From assembly GCA_003049465.1 (NCBI GenBank), contig PYSS01000116.1, forward strand, positions 58,089 through 122,088: a stretch of 64,000 nt of DNA, given 5' to 3'. The notes below the pieces were generated by a model. It had not been told where the DNA came from. It worked only from the letters and a program-made list of their open reading frames with translations, and made no database searches. Of the stretch, positions 48,084 to 60,880 are shown in pieces; position 1 is the stretch's first letter, and every line of letters starts with the position of its first letter. This stretch comes from Magnaporthiopsis rhizophila (taxonomy: Eukaryota; Ascomycota; Sordariomycetes; Magnaporthales; Magnaporthaceae). Position numbers and translations under genes: made by a program.

Positions 48084-49502
48084 TCTTGTTCTCCCGGGGC
48101 GTGCTGGCAGTGCCCCGCGTACCTGATGTGTTAAGAGTTAGGAGCGAAAGTGTATTGTTAATAGGGGTGTGCAGTGAGAACGCGGGACATCTGTTGCCTA
48201 AGGCGGTACGTCGGCGCCAAGCTGGGCTCTGCCCCGGCGCTTCTTACGGCGCGGCGTGCCCTCCGTGCACTTGCAGCCTTGTCTCTCGTGTGCATTGGGT
48301 GTATGAGACCCCTATCGCAATCAGAACAGCGGTTCTGATTGTCCTGGCTTTTTAGCAGAGGTGGGAGGGGTCTCCTTCTGTCTAACCGCCTTGACATTCC
48401 TTCGTCTTTCCCCTTGGCCAGGCCTCCTGCTCCTCGGGGAGCTGGTACACCAAGAGCTAAGATGATGGCCTCTTTCGATTTTCTCGCGTCCAGCTTGGCA
48501 GCATTTTCTGCTCGAACATTGGCACCTTTCCGAAAGGAATTGATCTAGGCCATTTTCGCGACGTGGATAGTATAGAAAAAGGCTTTGCGGCCGCCGGAAG
48601 ATGATCTCGGGGGCTCGCCTTCTGATCGTTGGTTGTCCCAGCAAACGGCGAGGGTTGGTAATGTACGCTGCCATACCGCAAGAGTAAGCCACTCGACACA
48701 AGTGCATTCGAATGTCGACGAGCCGAATCCGATAACCTAAGATAATCGGAACCATATACTGGAAGGAGGGGTTGAATGTTTTTGCGTATATGATTACTGG
48801 AAAGCCAGCTCCTAAGAAAGATTGGGAGCAGGATAATAACACGCCCGTATTCTTGCATACGATAGTTTTCGTGGAGGCGTCTACATAGGCAGACAAGCGT
48901 CACCCAACGATTAACGTTCTTCCCACCAAAGACCGACATCTCAGAGCCCTACAAAGGAGCGACACAACAGGATTATGGGCAATAGGCACGTGCTCCGTTT
49001 ACTAGCAGCTCATGGACTTGCAGATTATATCGTGTTCAATCAAAGAAACCTATAGATCTATAGGCAAATGGTTGCGATGAAAGAGACAACCTAGACCAGA
49101 ACAAATGCCGCAAATCCCTCTTGCCGTTGAGTCATTATTTTGCTTGTTTTGTTGCCATGAAAGTTCAGTTGCGGTAGGAAGAGACTCAGTATGCTACCGC
49201 GCCATGAACCAAAAAAAAAAAAAAGTATGAGAAAAGACCGCACAAAATGTTCCCTTGCAAACATTCAAGAATCATATCCATTACCTGACCTGCTTCCTGG
49301 TGACAGCAGATACCTTCTCAGGTATATTTTCGTTCAAACCTTGCTTTGTTTTCCTTCGGAGCCCCGTCGCAAGATCCAACAAGCTCCAGCTAGAAAATCT
49401 CTGCGTAGACGCACGCCTTTCAGTTCGAGTGGTGTTCGATATACGCCTCCATTGAGAAGGGTACCGCGCTCCGTCGTGCTCCTTCTCGTGGTAAATCCGT
49501 GC
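48084..49502. other. Intergenic, convergent 3' flanks of HET and chitin synthase genes
   Basis: No frame on either strand showed recognisable protein. An inverted repeat GAACAGCGGTTC lies near 48325. A poly-A run sits at 49209-49223. Confidence 0.45.
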
Positions 49503-52500
49503 TTAACGGCGCGCGATGCAGCACATGATACCAGTCTTGCCCAGGAACCACAGGAATCCGATGAAACGGATCAGCGACAGGAACGCCGTGGCAAATAGCA
49601 AGAAGCGGAAGAACTGTGCTGTCCGGTAGGTGGCATCATTTCGGTCCTAAAACAGTGGGAAAGAGCTCATAGTTAGCACCGGTTGCAGCCAGATTTGGGG
49701 AGCGAACTTGGAACAAGGAGGAAACATACCGAGAACTGCCTGTCAAAGCTGTTACTTGTGATGACGACTGCAAGAATACAGTTGGAGAACAGCCAGAAAG
49801 AGACCAGCATCGTACGGAAGGACTTGTAGGAATCCTCCAGGTCCTTGGTCTCCACCTCGGGAACCTCAACGTAAGGAGTGAGGGCACGACGGACGGTAGC
49901 CTCGAACTGGCTGTCGATATCCTCCTGCGGCTTGTCGACCTCCTCGACCACGGCCTCGTCCTTGTCGCCCTTGGTGATCTGCGCCGAAGGAAGTGACTCG
50001 GCCTTGTCGGAGCCCTTGGTACCCCACGAGACGTCGTGCCAGTTGTTGAAGGCGTACACCATGAGGATGTTGATGTAGGTCGACATCAGAACCATGTAGT
50101 AGGGGAACGAGTGGAACATGTGCCACGGGTCGAGGTACAAGAAGGACGCGATGAAGTATATGCCGTAGATGGTGATGAGCGCAAGGATGATCACGCCAGC
50201 AGCTCCCGAGTTACCAAAGATGCTGTCCATGAAGGCCTTGGCGTTGTCCGTCTTGATCTGCTCCCCGATCGGCTGCTCAAACGCACGTACAACGAGGTAG
50301 GCCGAGAGGACGAGGATGTAGGTCTGAATGAAGCCAAAGACGGCAAAGGAGGTCACGTATGTGTACTTTGAGCCTTTCGGTCTGTTTCCTAGAGCCAGAA
50401 TGAACTGGAGGACGACGAAGCCGAGGTAGATGTACTGCAGGATGTTGTTGAAGAGTGGAGTTGCCGTATCGCCGAAGGGCCAGCCAGGCTTGGCAGCCCT
50501 CTCGGCGGTCGCGGGCTGCGGGTTGCCGACGAGGTCCATGATGACCTTGGTGGTGAGCCAGTAGGAAGCCAGAGAGAACCAGGTGAAGATGACGTTGAGG
50601 ATGCTGTAGATGAGCTGGACGTGGAAGAAGAACATGCGGACCAAGTTGTGACCACTCTTGTACATGCGGCCGAAGTGCATCAGCGAGTAGATGGTGGCGG
50701 CGAACGATCCGTTGAGCCAACGACGACGCTGGCTGATGAACTCGGCGGCTCCCTCAGGCACATCCGTCTCTCCCTTGGCGGCCTTGATGTAGCTCAGATG
50801 CCACTTCTGTCCGGCCTTGGCGACGAGCTCGAAGCAGAGAATACGATCCTCGGCCAAGAACATGTTCTTCTTGAAGATGTTCATGCCCTCGATACCTTTC
50901 TTGCCGAGGATCTTGGACAGGGTGTGGTCACCGTGGAAGTACTGCTCCAGCGGGCGGCCCATAATAGCCCGGAATCGGTACGCGGAGAAAGCGCCAGGCA
51001 AGACGCTAACATAGCCGAACGAGCTCTCCAGAGGCTTGTCGAGAATGTTGGAAATCTTGTACTCGAAGTTCTGCACGGCCACGAGGGGGTTCAGCAGCTT
51101 CTTGCCGCCCTTGCCTGTATTTGAGACAGTTAGCATGGAAGGAATGAATAGGACTTGTGTGATTCTGCAGAGCGGCGCATGATGGGCGCCAACACTCAGG
51201 GGACAGGGGAACACGAACCCAACATTGCATGGATCTCGCCGCAGGCACCTCCCAGGTCCTTGTCGTTGTAGAAGCCCTCCCACAGTCCGAGCAGCGACCT
51301 CGCGCTGGGCTTGGTACCGGCATCTAGCAGAATGCAGATCTCGGGGTTGAGAATGCGGCCAAAAGCGTTGAAGAGCCAACGGTGCGAGTTGATCTTCTTG
51401 CTGTTCTTGGCCTTGAGGCAGAAGATGAACTGAACTGGCGGGAACGTGTTTGGGCCATCGTCGGTAGGACGGATCAGCTGCTGGTTGGGCGTGACGGACA
51501 GCTGTGTGGTGTACTCGAAGATGTGAGCAACGGTCTCGTGGCCATCGACGTCCTTCTTGATGACACCATCTTGATAGACACCAATGGTGGCCAGGACGTC
51601 CAGGACGTTCTTGTCCGTCTTCTCGAGACCGTCGAAAATCAGGCAGACAACGATCTTCTGCCAGGCGGGGCCGCCCTTGTTCCAGAAGGTTGACTTTTTG
51701 AGGTTGACAATGTCCCGGATGTTCTGCATGACACCGTGCAGGGTACGCGAGGTGAGCACCTTGTCCTCGTTGTAGTAGGTGATGGCGATAAGCAGCTCGG
51801 TGTGCCGGTTGTACATGCGCGGACGCAGGTCGTAGCCGTTCTTGAGAGTGAAGTCGTTGGGATCGCAAGTAGCGGCTGTGTAGCGCATCTTTACGAACTC
51901 CTCGTTTGTGCCCTCGAGATCACGGTATTTGGGCTGAACGGCGTTCCTGATGGCGCTGGGAACGTTGTAGTCGAGGCTGAGAACGGAGCCCTGCACCAGC
52001 TTGACTTTCCTGGTTGCGTAGCGCTTCAGACCGCCGGCGGGAGCGGCATTGGGCTGCTGGCGCTGGATCCAGCTGTCCTCGTCATCGTACGGGGCTGGAC
52101 CGCCACCACCGGCTCCCATACCGAAGCCCCCACCGGGCTGGTCCGTAGCACCGGCGTATCCAGACGAAGTGCCATATTCGTTTTGGAAGGGCGAGGGCGC
52201 CTGCCCGATGCCGGCACCGGGCCTAGTTGTAGGGGCGTTGGGGGCGTACGACTCGGTCAAGCTATAGGCGGAGACGGGCCGGACGGGAGGGGTCTGAGTT
52301 GCTAGACGGTCGTGGTCGTAGGCGGCCGGGCCCTCTCTCAGCAGAGATCGCTGGACTTCATCCTCCTGCTCCTGGCCAGGAGGCAAGTGTACGTTGGAGT
52401 ACTGTTGAATCAAACGGGCAAACGTCAGCTAAATTGTGCCCCTCGGGTGGCGGTGCGAACTGCCCTGGACAAACTCACCTGGTTGTGAGGGTTAAGATCC

Positions 52501-52574
52501 TGCATGTTGTGGCCGCCTTCATATTCGTTGTTGTTGCCAGGTCCTCCCGGACCTCCAGGTCCTCGGTATGCCAT
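49503..52574 (-). CDS. chs-1: Class III chitin synthase
   Basis: Four minus-strand exons (52479..52574, 51218/51219..52401, 49730..51114, 49503..49646) join in phase to 935 residues. Start chosen at MAYRGPGGPG, in ACGATGG. A disordered Gly/Pro-rich N-terminus precedes the chitin synthase N domain (YDLRPRMYNRHTELLIAITY). Catalytic signatures are VVCLIFDGLEK, RPTDDGPNTFPP, FLAEDRILCFELV and ISQRRRWLNGSF (the QRRRW motif). About seven membrane helices follow, with the last exon ending in another pair and MCCIARR. It polymerises UDP-GlcNAc to chitin at the plasma membrane; class III enzymes are specific to filamentous fungi and important for polarised growth. The GTTCGT donor of intron 2 is unusual but rebuilds MLGKGGKKLL. 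No degradation is visible despite neighbouring the accessory region. Confidence 0.95.
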
Positions 52575-55500
52575 CGTGGGCAGGCGACTTGTGTGTGTTT
52601 GGCACACGCAAACGGCTGCGGGCGGGTGGTCACTGGTAGGTTACAGCAGGTGATGCCGAGTCAAGGTTACAAGCAACAGCAACAAGCGAGGGTAGAGGAG
52701 CAGACAAGAGCCTTTGGGAAAGATGCTTCGCTGGGGCCTGCCGATGATGGGAGATCAAAGGAAAGAAAACACAGAGGAAGCGACCGTGGGGGAGGAAAAA
52801 AAATTGGAGTAAAAAGTGTCGGGCTGGGCCGGGAACAAAGGAGGCTTCCCAGCTGAGGCGGTGCCGCCAGGATTATTCTGCGCCGTCAAATATTTCGATT
52901 AGCGCAGACAGCGTCAAAGAAGAACCACAGCGCCCGTGCAGGCTTTGGTGGGTCTAGCCTGTCCGCTTTGCTGGTCCGCCGAAGAGCAGGCACAGTGAAT
53001 GGACCCTGGAAGGCACCCCGCGAGTGATGGACGGTTTGGTGGTTGAATAGAGAAAAAGAGACGAGAGCAAATCCAGACGACGGATGGGGTCAGGGGAGCC
53101 CAAAGTCAAAAGCCCTGACAGCAAAAAGGCAAAAAGAAAAAGAAAAACAAGCAATGAAAAAATTCCAACTAGATCGGCACCCAAGTGTCGGGAGCAGCGG
53201 TGGGCGCGAGTGGCTGAGCCAGGGGCCAACTGGGATGGGATGATAGGTTCCGCCCTGAGGCTGGGGACTGCGAGGATGGAAATGCTGACCAGAGATGAGC
53301 GGAGCGGGTTTGGAAACACGATGGGCGGTTGGCGTTTGCTCGCATAGCATTCACATCCTTGCCGAATCAGGGCAAGCCGTGTTCCCCAAGCCCAGTGTCC
53401 AAAGACCGGTTTGACGGCATACGTCACGGTCACCAGCAAGATGCTCCTCCGACCCTGGCACCCGCCCGGCTGCCTCCCCCTCCCCCCCTGAGAGGCAGTG
53501 GGGCATTCATACGAGGCTGGAGACCCGTTGTTTGGCCACCCGCCTTTTTCCTGGTCCCCCATCCCCCGCGCATCCATCCTGGCTCTTGTTGTGATCAAAA
53601 TCTTTCCGTTCACGGCGACGGTTGACAACGGCGAGGGAGCCAGCCTGAGTTTAATAGACCGTTTTTTTTTTTTTTTTGGGCCTGTGTGAATCCAGCAGCT
53701 GCACGTCTGTCGATCGACTTAGCGCTCTCGTCACACCTTCGCCCGAATCAACAGCGGTGGAGGGGTTGGCGGGAAACGCCAAGTTCTAAGCCCAATACCG
53801 GCAGCGGGAGGCGGTGGGGCTGAATGCGCACTGTGCCCATACCGCCTGCCAACTTGAGATCTCGTTCTGCGTCGTCCAAGCAATACAACATCAGATGTGA
53901 ATACAGATTTGCGCAATGGGATGAATATGCTCACGCTTACGGACAAGAAGAAATGTCGTCTCATCCTCAGAAAGACATGCAGACGGTCACACAGTGAACT
54001 AAAGCTTGGGTAGTGCATCCCCTTTTTGAAAAGGAGCTTTGTCCGACTGCGCCATTAATTAAGCACTGGGTTAAGGTAGGGAGATCAGTGCACATCGCTC
54101 GAACCCAGACCAGATCCGTCATGGTGCTTGGCACGTGCGGCCCACGGATGAATGCGTTGGGTGCGTCCCAAAGTCGATAGACACGAGCCAACTCCAGTCT
54201 GGTCGTGCCACATACCTCCTGCAACCAGCTCGTTTTTTTTTCGGCTTGTTTGTTTTCGTCCCTCATTTCGGCGTCCTTTCTTTTTGTCAACCGTGGCACA
54301 ATGAGCCACGAGTGGCTTGGTGGCGGCAGAGGCGCAGCACGGACAAAAAGAAAGAAAGAAAAATTGGGGTCGTGAGGGAAATCCGAGAATCCCCGCCGGC
54401 AGCCCCCAGCTTCGGGTGTCTCAACTACGGGCCAGTTCCAGACTTCTTCCTTGGTGGCTTGGGTGGCTCCAGGCACTCCTGAATCTCTGATCGGAGCTGC
54501 ACTGCTTCCCGCGGTGCACTGGACTCTGCCCAAAAATAGCCAGTCCGCGGTTGGTTGGCTGGCCATAACGGAACCAAGCATCGAGAAAAGGGGTTTAGGG
54601 GATCGTAAACAAACGGTCCTGGCCGATTCATCAAAGGACGTCATTCATCTTTCGCCTTCCGCCTTTTCGTATTGAGGGCATCCTTGTTGCCTCTGAACGG
54701 CCTCCCATCATCATGGACGACAGGGTTCCCTCAAGCATTTTGGGACTGGTTTTGGTAGATCTCTAGTATATGGGTGGATCTTCTCCGTCAGCCCGGCGAG
54801 ACAAAGCCAGTCGGACGGACTACATACCTTACTCGCTTCTCGCCCCTTCAGGCCTGAAGAAGTGAACCTAAAAGCGAACAGCGAAAGCGAGAAACCGGAT
54901 TCGCATACTGCATAGTTCGAGGCAATGCCTCGCAGGTATCGGATTGCAATCGGGGTTGACATCTCACCTCAGCAGCTGTAGGTACTACTTGTTGCCTGAC
55001 AGTTAGGGAAATATCACCTGAATTACTACCGACAGCAAACCTCGTTGTCAGCGGTGCTCCTTCTCGAATGGCGGGTGCCCCTGACAAACCCAGCGTTGCT
55101 CGGCGGCGCATACGTATTTCACTGCCAGAACCATGCTGCGATGTCCCCGGTCGCCTCCTGGTCGGTGTAGGCCCCGAAGCCTTCGAACCCCCCAGCCAGG
55201 CAGGCTCGAAGGCTCGCAGCCCCGAAAAGATCCCTTTTTGAGCCACATCCCCTGCCCGGCCCGTGTTGCATGTATAGTGCTGATATGTGCGTCTGCATGC
55301 GTCTGTTAGCAGACGGGTTGTTGCCGTGGCCAATCGGATGATTACTGAAGACACAGCTGTCATCTGTCCCGACTGACTGCTGTCATCTCTTCAGTGGTGA
55401 TGGATCAAGGTGTTCGTTACTGACCACGAGGATATCAACCTCAGCGATATAGCATCCACGAGTATCAACTCGCGTTACCTGTTGCACAGAGAATTGGAAT

Positions 55501-57570
55501 AGAATTAGTCTGGCCGTAGCGTTAGGTATATGGCCCCAGGTTAGTGCCGGACGCTACTAGGCTCCGGCCGGCCCTGTGTTTTCCCGATGGAGTGCCTCAT
55601 GCAGATCATGAGCCGTGTCCTGCCGCCCAGGATGCCCCGATCGGCGTCTTCATTTCGCCGGCACGGGGATTCGGATGTGGCTTCAAGGTGGAACAGAGCC
55701 GGGACGTCCACCATTGGGCCGGATCGGGCCCGTGTCCGCGTTCGTCTTCGAGATGGACATTGTCAGCGTGGCGTGATGTCACAGTATCTGGTTTGTATGA
55801 GGAATGCGCGCCGGGTCTGCTAGTCAAATAACGAATGGTGTGCAGGAGGAGACGGAGCTGGGCGGGCCAGAAAGGCAATCTCGGCAGAAGGGCCACAGCC
55901 GGCCAATCTGGCGGGTCTCGCATTTGATTTGTTCGGAGATAGATTGGATGACCCCTCCGGCTGCCAACCCATTCCCGGCAGTTTTCCATCACTTGGCCAA
56001 TTCAATCGCATCCAGACTCGACGTGCACCGCATGCAGTCAGGCGCAGTCGCCATGCTCGGGGACAAGGCAGGCCACTGCCTGTCTGAGTGCATGGGAATC
56101 AGGGCCCACGACGGATACGGGCGATCACATCACGCTTTTTGAGCGGAACGAATAGGTTGGTTGGACGGAGACAGGTCGCCCGCAGGTGGCGTCGGGCCAG
56201 GGGCAGTTGCAACCTAAAAATGAGGGCGCGCCAGCACTTGACTTCAGGCCCCGCGCACCGATTGGCCCACGAGGCGACAAACTGAGGGCGGCGTCCAGTA
56301 GTGGCGCTCCACTTCTCACACTGGCGCGGGAATGCAGAACCGCGGGCCAAGCGTCCACTTGGTCCCAAGAACGGTCAGGGGAAGAGCACTTGGACAAAGA
56401 AGGGAACAAAAAGGAAGAGAAGGAGCCGGTGGTGGATGCATTCGTCGTCAGTTGTTGTCGGAAATAGGTGAAGCAACGGCGCGCGGCGTGGCAGGCGACC
56501 ACAAAGTACCGCAACTGTGATTAATTGCTGCTGGTGACCTGCAAATGGCCGCAAAATTAATTGGAATTTGGGCGGGCAGCACGCAGTCCTGTTGCGGAGA
56601 AGGGGGGCGGCGCATGGGGTCACACCAGCGAATGACAGCGGAGGACCGGGTTTCGCTAACGAGAAGCATGTCAGCTCGGCACAGCCCTCCCCTGCTACCT
56701 GCACGTTTTTCAGCAAACTCGGCGGGCATGGAGGGTTGCTTGCTGGTCTGGTCTGGTCCAATTGGCACTGGAACTTACATGGTCGCCCGTCTCCTTTCAA
56801 TGTTTCTTTGAGAGGCCCGCCCTGCAACGCCGCCCACAGTCGCCCCCATTCGCCAGTCCAGTGCTTGGCACGTTCCCATGTCCCAGATCCTCGCAGCCCA
56901 CCCATTCTCGCCCGTCTCCTTCCCTTCCCCTTCTCCCACCACTGCGCAATTCGCTTTGCCAGCGGGCAGTCCAAGGAAAAGTCAACCACAAGCGACCGGT
57001 AAGAACGTCGCGGTCCCCAGCCCGATCCCGACTCGACCTGCCTTCCGCCAGCCTTTCCTTCTTCCCCTCTGTTGAGCTAGTCTCTCAGTCCGCTCGTTTT
57101 TCCCTCTTTTCTGTTCTTCGGCGCGAGCCCGTGGCAAGCCAATCGCCTCGCCCTTTGCCGATCCGTCGATCGTCCCCCGACCTGACTCTCGCTCGTCTCC
57201 GAACCACTCCCCGCCCTTCTTCTGGTCTCCTGGATATCCTTCGCGCAGGTGTCGAGAGCAAAAACAACAGGAAACAGTTTTCGCCAGGGGGCTTCCAGGT
57301 CTCGGGTTTTCGAAACAGCATTTGCATCAATCGCCAAGGATTGCTTGCAGGACCCGAGTTGGGAGCTGCTCCACTACGCTGACGAGCCACGCCTGGTCGA
57401 TCGACACTGTTGGGCGATTTTCTTTCGGGGTCGCAACCTGTCGCTGTTTGGGTTCGCCGATCACCATTGCCACCGACAGAGGACACATCGGGTAGAGGAA
57501 CTTCATCGAGCCTATCGCGGGTACAACTTCGTTGACCTTGCTCGTCGACGCCGACAACCTCTCGCCCAGT
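52575..57570. other. Long intergenic region between divergent chs and OPY2 genes
   Basis: This holds both promoters; pyrimidine-rich tracts rise toward 57.0-57.5 kb, consistent with a long OPY2 leader. The frame at 52954-53628 (-) has a hydrophobic FLFLFAFLLSGLL stretch but no domain signature. No gene was supported. Confidence 0.5.
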
Positions 57571-58985
57571 ATGGATCATGTCGTCGCGGACGCCGGCAGA
57601 GGTGAGTTGCGTTCTCGGCCAGCTACCAGTCCGTTTTCTTTCTCTCCTCTAACTCGCTTCCTTCTGCAGTCCGCATGGCGGGACTCCGGCCCAGGCAAAA
57701 GCAATGCCTTGCATCATGCCCAACTGCTCCAAAGTGCGTTCTTGAGTGCGAGCCGACCAAGGAGTGCCAGGTCTCCCTCACCAAGTTCGACAGCAACGAC
57801 CTCACCTGTATTATCGAATGCCCAAAGGCCTTCTGCGGCGCCGCCATTAGCACGCCGCAACCCGCGGGGACGTCCAGCACGCCGAGTACCAACAGCGGTG
57901 CCAATATTGGCCCGATCGCGGGCGGAGTGGCGGGCGGTGTCGTCGCAATCGCGATCGCGACATATCTGGTCTGGCGGTTCTGTATCAAAGGCAAGCGGCA
58001 GGCAGCCGACCAAGACAGCTGGAACAGCGAAAAGGACGCCGGCACTATTGGAGGGAACTCAGACTTCGTCGCCAGGAGGGACCAGCGCTCATCGTCGCAC
58101 ACGGTTCATTCGGTCGCCTCTACCGTCCTCACGCGAGCCTCTAACGTCATCCAGATCGCCTACATTCCTGGCGTCACCAACCGTACCACGCCCACGTCTC
58201 CGACGCTGCTCGTGCCTCCAGTCCCGCCTATTCCCATCTCTGTGTCGCAGGCCAGCAGCCCCGCTGCGCCAGAGGACCAGCACTTCTTCATGCCCAGTGA
58301 CCTGCGGCCAGACTCGACCTACTCGGCCATGTCGGGCTACACCGACCGCACCTCCTACGCCCGCACGTCGTACGCTCCCCGCTCGAGCATCGCGTCCACC
58401 ATTTACGGAAAGAATGCCGTTATCGTCGCTCCGGCCCAAACAGGCATGCGTGCCAAGCCGGCCATGGTCAGCGTCAAGTCGACCATGAGCAGCAGCAGCA
58501 GCAGCGGCACGAGCACGCCTCCCGTCCCCAACATCGACTTCGAGAGGTACACTGCCAATGGGCCACCGAGCCCGGCCAACAGCACCTTCAGTGTTGGGTC
58601 CACGTTCCTGAACAACGCGAGTGCCAGCACAGCCATGGCGGCCCGCCCCCACCTCGTGCGTGTCGGCAGTATCTCCAGCAAGAAGCCCGGCAGCAGCTTG
58701 GCCCATTCAGTGAGCGCAGGGGACTCTCCTGCTTACACGCCACTCCTCACCTCTCCTATATCACCAACCGAATCCCGAGTCTCGGCGGCCGTGACCCTCA
58801 TCGAGGATTCTCCGCATCCCGACCAAGGCCCCTTTGCCGATCCGCCCAAGTCACCAGGCGAGAAAAGCAAACACTCGCTCAATGCCGTTATAGAGGAGGC
58901 AACCCGTCGCGCCTCACAACGGGACATTGTCAAGGGGGACCGCGAAAAGAGCCCATTCAGCGATGTGCACGCCACCCGCCAATAA
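57571..58985 (+). CDS. OPY2: Opy2-like membrane anchor of MAPK signalling
   Basis: Two exons (57571..57601 and 57670..58985) join in phase; 448 residues. The upstream exon (MDHVVADAGR) is inferred from an in-frame ATG and a GTGAGT/CAG intron; the alternative start is MAGLRPRQ at 57675. The N-terminal extracellular domain is a Cys-rich Opy2 module (QCLASC..APKCVLECEPTKECQV, then TCIIECPKAFC). A Ser/Thr-rich stalk, one membrane helix (IGPIAGGVAGGVVAIAIATY) and a basic stop-transfer CIKGKRQ follow. The cytoplasmic tail is long and disordered, with Ser/Pro-rich clusters and a conserved VTNRTTPTSP and AYIPGV segment. Yeast Opy2 recruits Ste50 and so the MAPKKK Ste11 to the membrane in the HOG osmosensing pathway. 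The mechanism here is inferred by family. There is no separate signal peptide; the helix may act as a signal anchor. Confidence 0.88.
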
Positions 58986-60344
58986 AGGGCAGTCTTGCAC
59001 TTTTGGTATCTCTGCGACTACGCCATGTCTGAACGACACCATACTATTTGCTTTACCATTCTGATATCTATTTACCCGACGGCTCGGACGCCATTACACT
59101 CTGCGGATGCAGGGCTTGTCTCGAGATGACTCGATTGTTATTGTGTCTTAGTTTTTTCTCTCTTCTCTTCTTCATACCCCTGTCGATCCGGACAGTAGAG
59201 GTCTTTTTTGGAGTGTTTTATTTTTGGACATGCTCAGCAAGGTTTATGTCAAGGGCTGGCGTATTGGATTCCCCCCCACCGAACAACGTTGGATTTCTTG
59301 TATTTGGGTACGCGACCAGCCGGCAATCTGCCGGCTACTCGCTTGTTTCTTTTGCCCAGCCAATTTCCCTTTGTCCGCCTTTTATTTCTCTGGAGATCAC
59401 CTCGAGCGTAGGTGCCTTGATCCTATATATGGAAAATAAAACGATCCAGTGCGACGCTCACGATGTGCTCTTGTACTACGGCCGCAGCCATGTGAATCTT
59501 CCCGTCCTGATTGGGAGAAGACTCTGCTCGTTTGACTGCGGTACGGATCTCGTTTCCTTGAGCTCCCATATGTGGCAGACATTGTCTTGAACTGTTCGTT
59601 CTGAAGCATTTACATGTTAAAACTTCAAAATGTGCGTACCACAGGCCTGTCCGTTGCTCGGTTCGTGCCAGAGACGGCAATTTCCATGAGTCCCGACTTC
59701 CACCTCAACCTCCACGATCCCCGAAGTCGGCATAGGAACCAAGTTGACCTTATGGGTACCTAGGTACCTTAGCTAGGCCGTTGATGTGATAATGCTAATA
59801 AGCAGTCTCGTTGTTCTTGGCTTTGTGGACGCTTGGCCACACGAGTTTCTATCACTCTGTACATCAGAGATGTGGCCGTTGCTTGATGCCGGCAACAATC
59901 TTTCCTGCGTGAGACCGCCCGCGATGGACAATAATTCTTTTCTCTCCAAATAGGCAAGTCCCGTTCGCGGCCGAGTCTCCATCGAGATGACCCAACAGCC
60001 AGGAAATGACCTTTCTGAGCACTAGGCTCCACGGCGTCCCTATTGACGTGCGTCCCGGACCACGCATACAAATCGCGATGTCCTTCTCTTTGGTCATCTT
60101 CGTTCCCCATTGCTCTTCCGACCCCAGGCCCGATATTACGTAGCATCCGCCCGACCACTCGTTAAGCTCTTTGTTGTAAGTCTTGCTGTTGGTAGCAGTC
60201 GGTGCTCCCCGTAGGCACGCAGATTTCCATGAGGGATGAACAGTGGTCGTCAATCTGAGAAACGGTCCTGGTATTGTACATGAGGGGTACAGAATCCATA
60301 TGCCAGGATATAAGTAGAGGAACAGGTCTTTTTACCAGCAGGGG
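58986..60344. other. 3' flank of OPY2 and intergenic sequence
   Basis: No recognisable protein. A palindromic GGTACCTAGGTACC occurs at about 59755-59768. A 129-codon minus-strand frame at 59864-60253 has an NKELNEWSGGCYVISGLG stretch that might be a relic but has no domain support. Confidence 0.4.
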
Positions 60345-60880
60345 AAGACGGTGGGGGATCCGTCATCGTGTCAAGCCCCCTCACAGGGTCGTATGGCAGG
60401 GATCGAGGATAAGCCGACCCCTCTCGTGAAAGTCGTCTTAAGGGATCATGTCGTACAGAAAAAGCTGTATCCAGACAACTGGATAATGCTATGCCGCTAA
60501 CGACAAAAGGCGATTCCGAGCTCGACCATTAAACTCCCGGATGGCTTTATTCTAAGCCTCGGTGATGGCGTAATCCTGGTAGAGTTGGATCGCCTTGCTT
60601 TCGGCGTCGGGTGTTGGAAGTGAGAACGTGACTGGGTTGCCCCCGACCTTTTGGATTTACGCCCATCCCTCTATTTATGATATCTCCTTGTTCGTCCCTC
60701 TTTGTCCTCGTCCCATTCTTCCACGGCGGTTTCGACTTGTCCCCAAAATCGACCTTTGGGGGGCGAGGAGACTGCGGCTTGTCTGCCTCTGTCGCCGCCC
60801 TCTGCGATCTCGTCAAGTGCAATGCCTCCATCATGTCCGTCAGGCCTTCGATGCCTTGTTGAATCCGCTCACCGTGTGGG
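60345..60880 (-). pseudogene. Protein relic with CAG/CAA-to-stop-like changes
   Basis: On the minus strand one frame (from about 60640 to 60345) reads as coherent protein (TFSLPTPDAESKAIQLYQDY and NKAIREFNGRARNRLLSLAA) but is broken by five stops at 60554, 60491, 60440, 60383 and 60365. The first three are TAG, TAG and TAA, each one C-to-T change from a Gln codon. A second frame upstream (MMEALHLTRSQRAATEA, from 60834) is probably the same gene before a frameshift. Family unknown. Confidence 0.5.

Noticed and set aside
52954..53628. 224-codon minus-strand frame with a hydrophobic stretch
   Set aside because: No family signature; overlaps other open frames in a GC-rich intergenic region.
59864..60253. 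129-codon minus-strand frame near the relic
   Set aside because: No domain, no splice continuation; could be part of the relic but evidence is insufficient.
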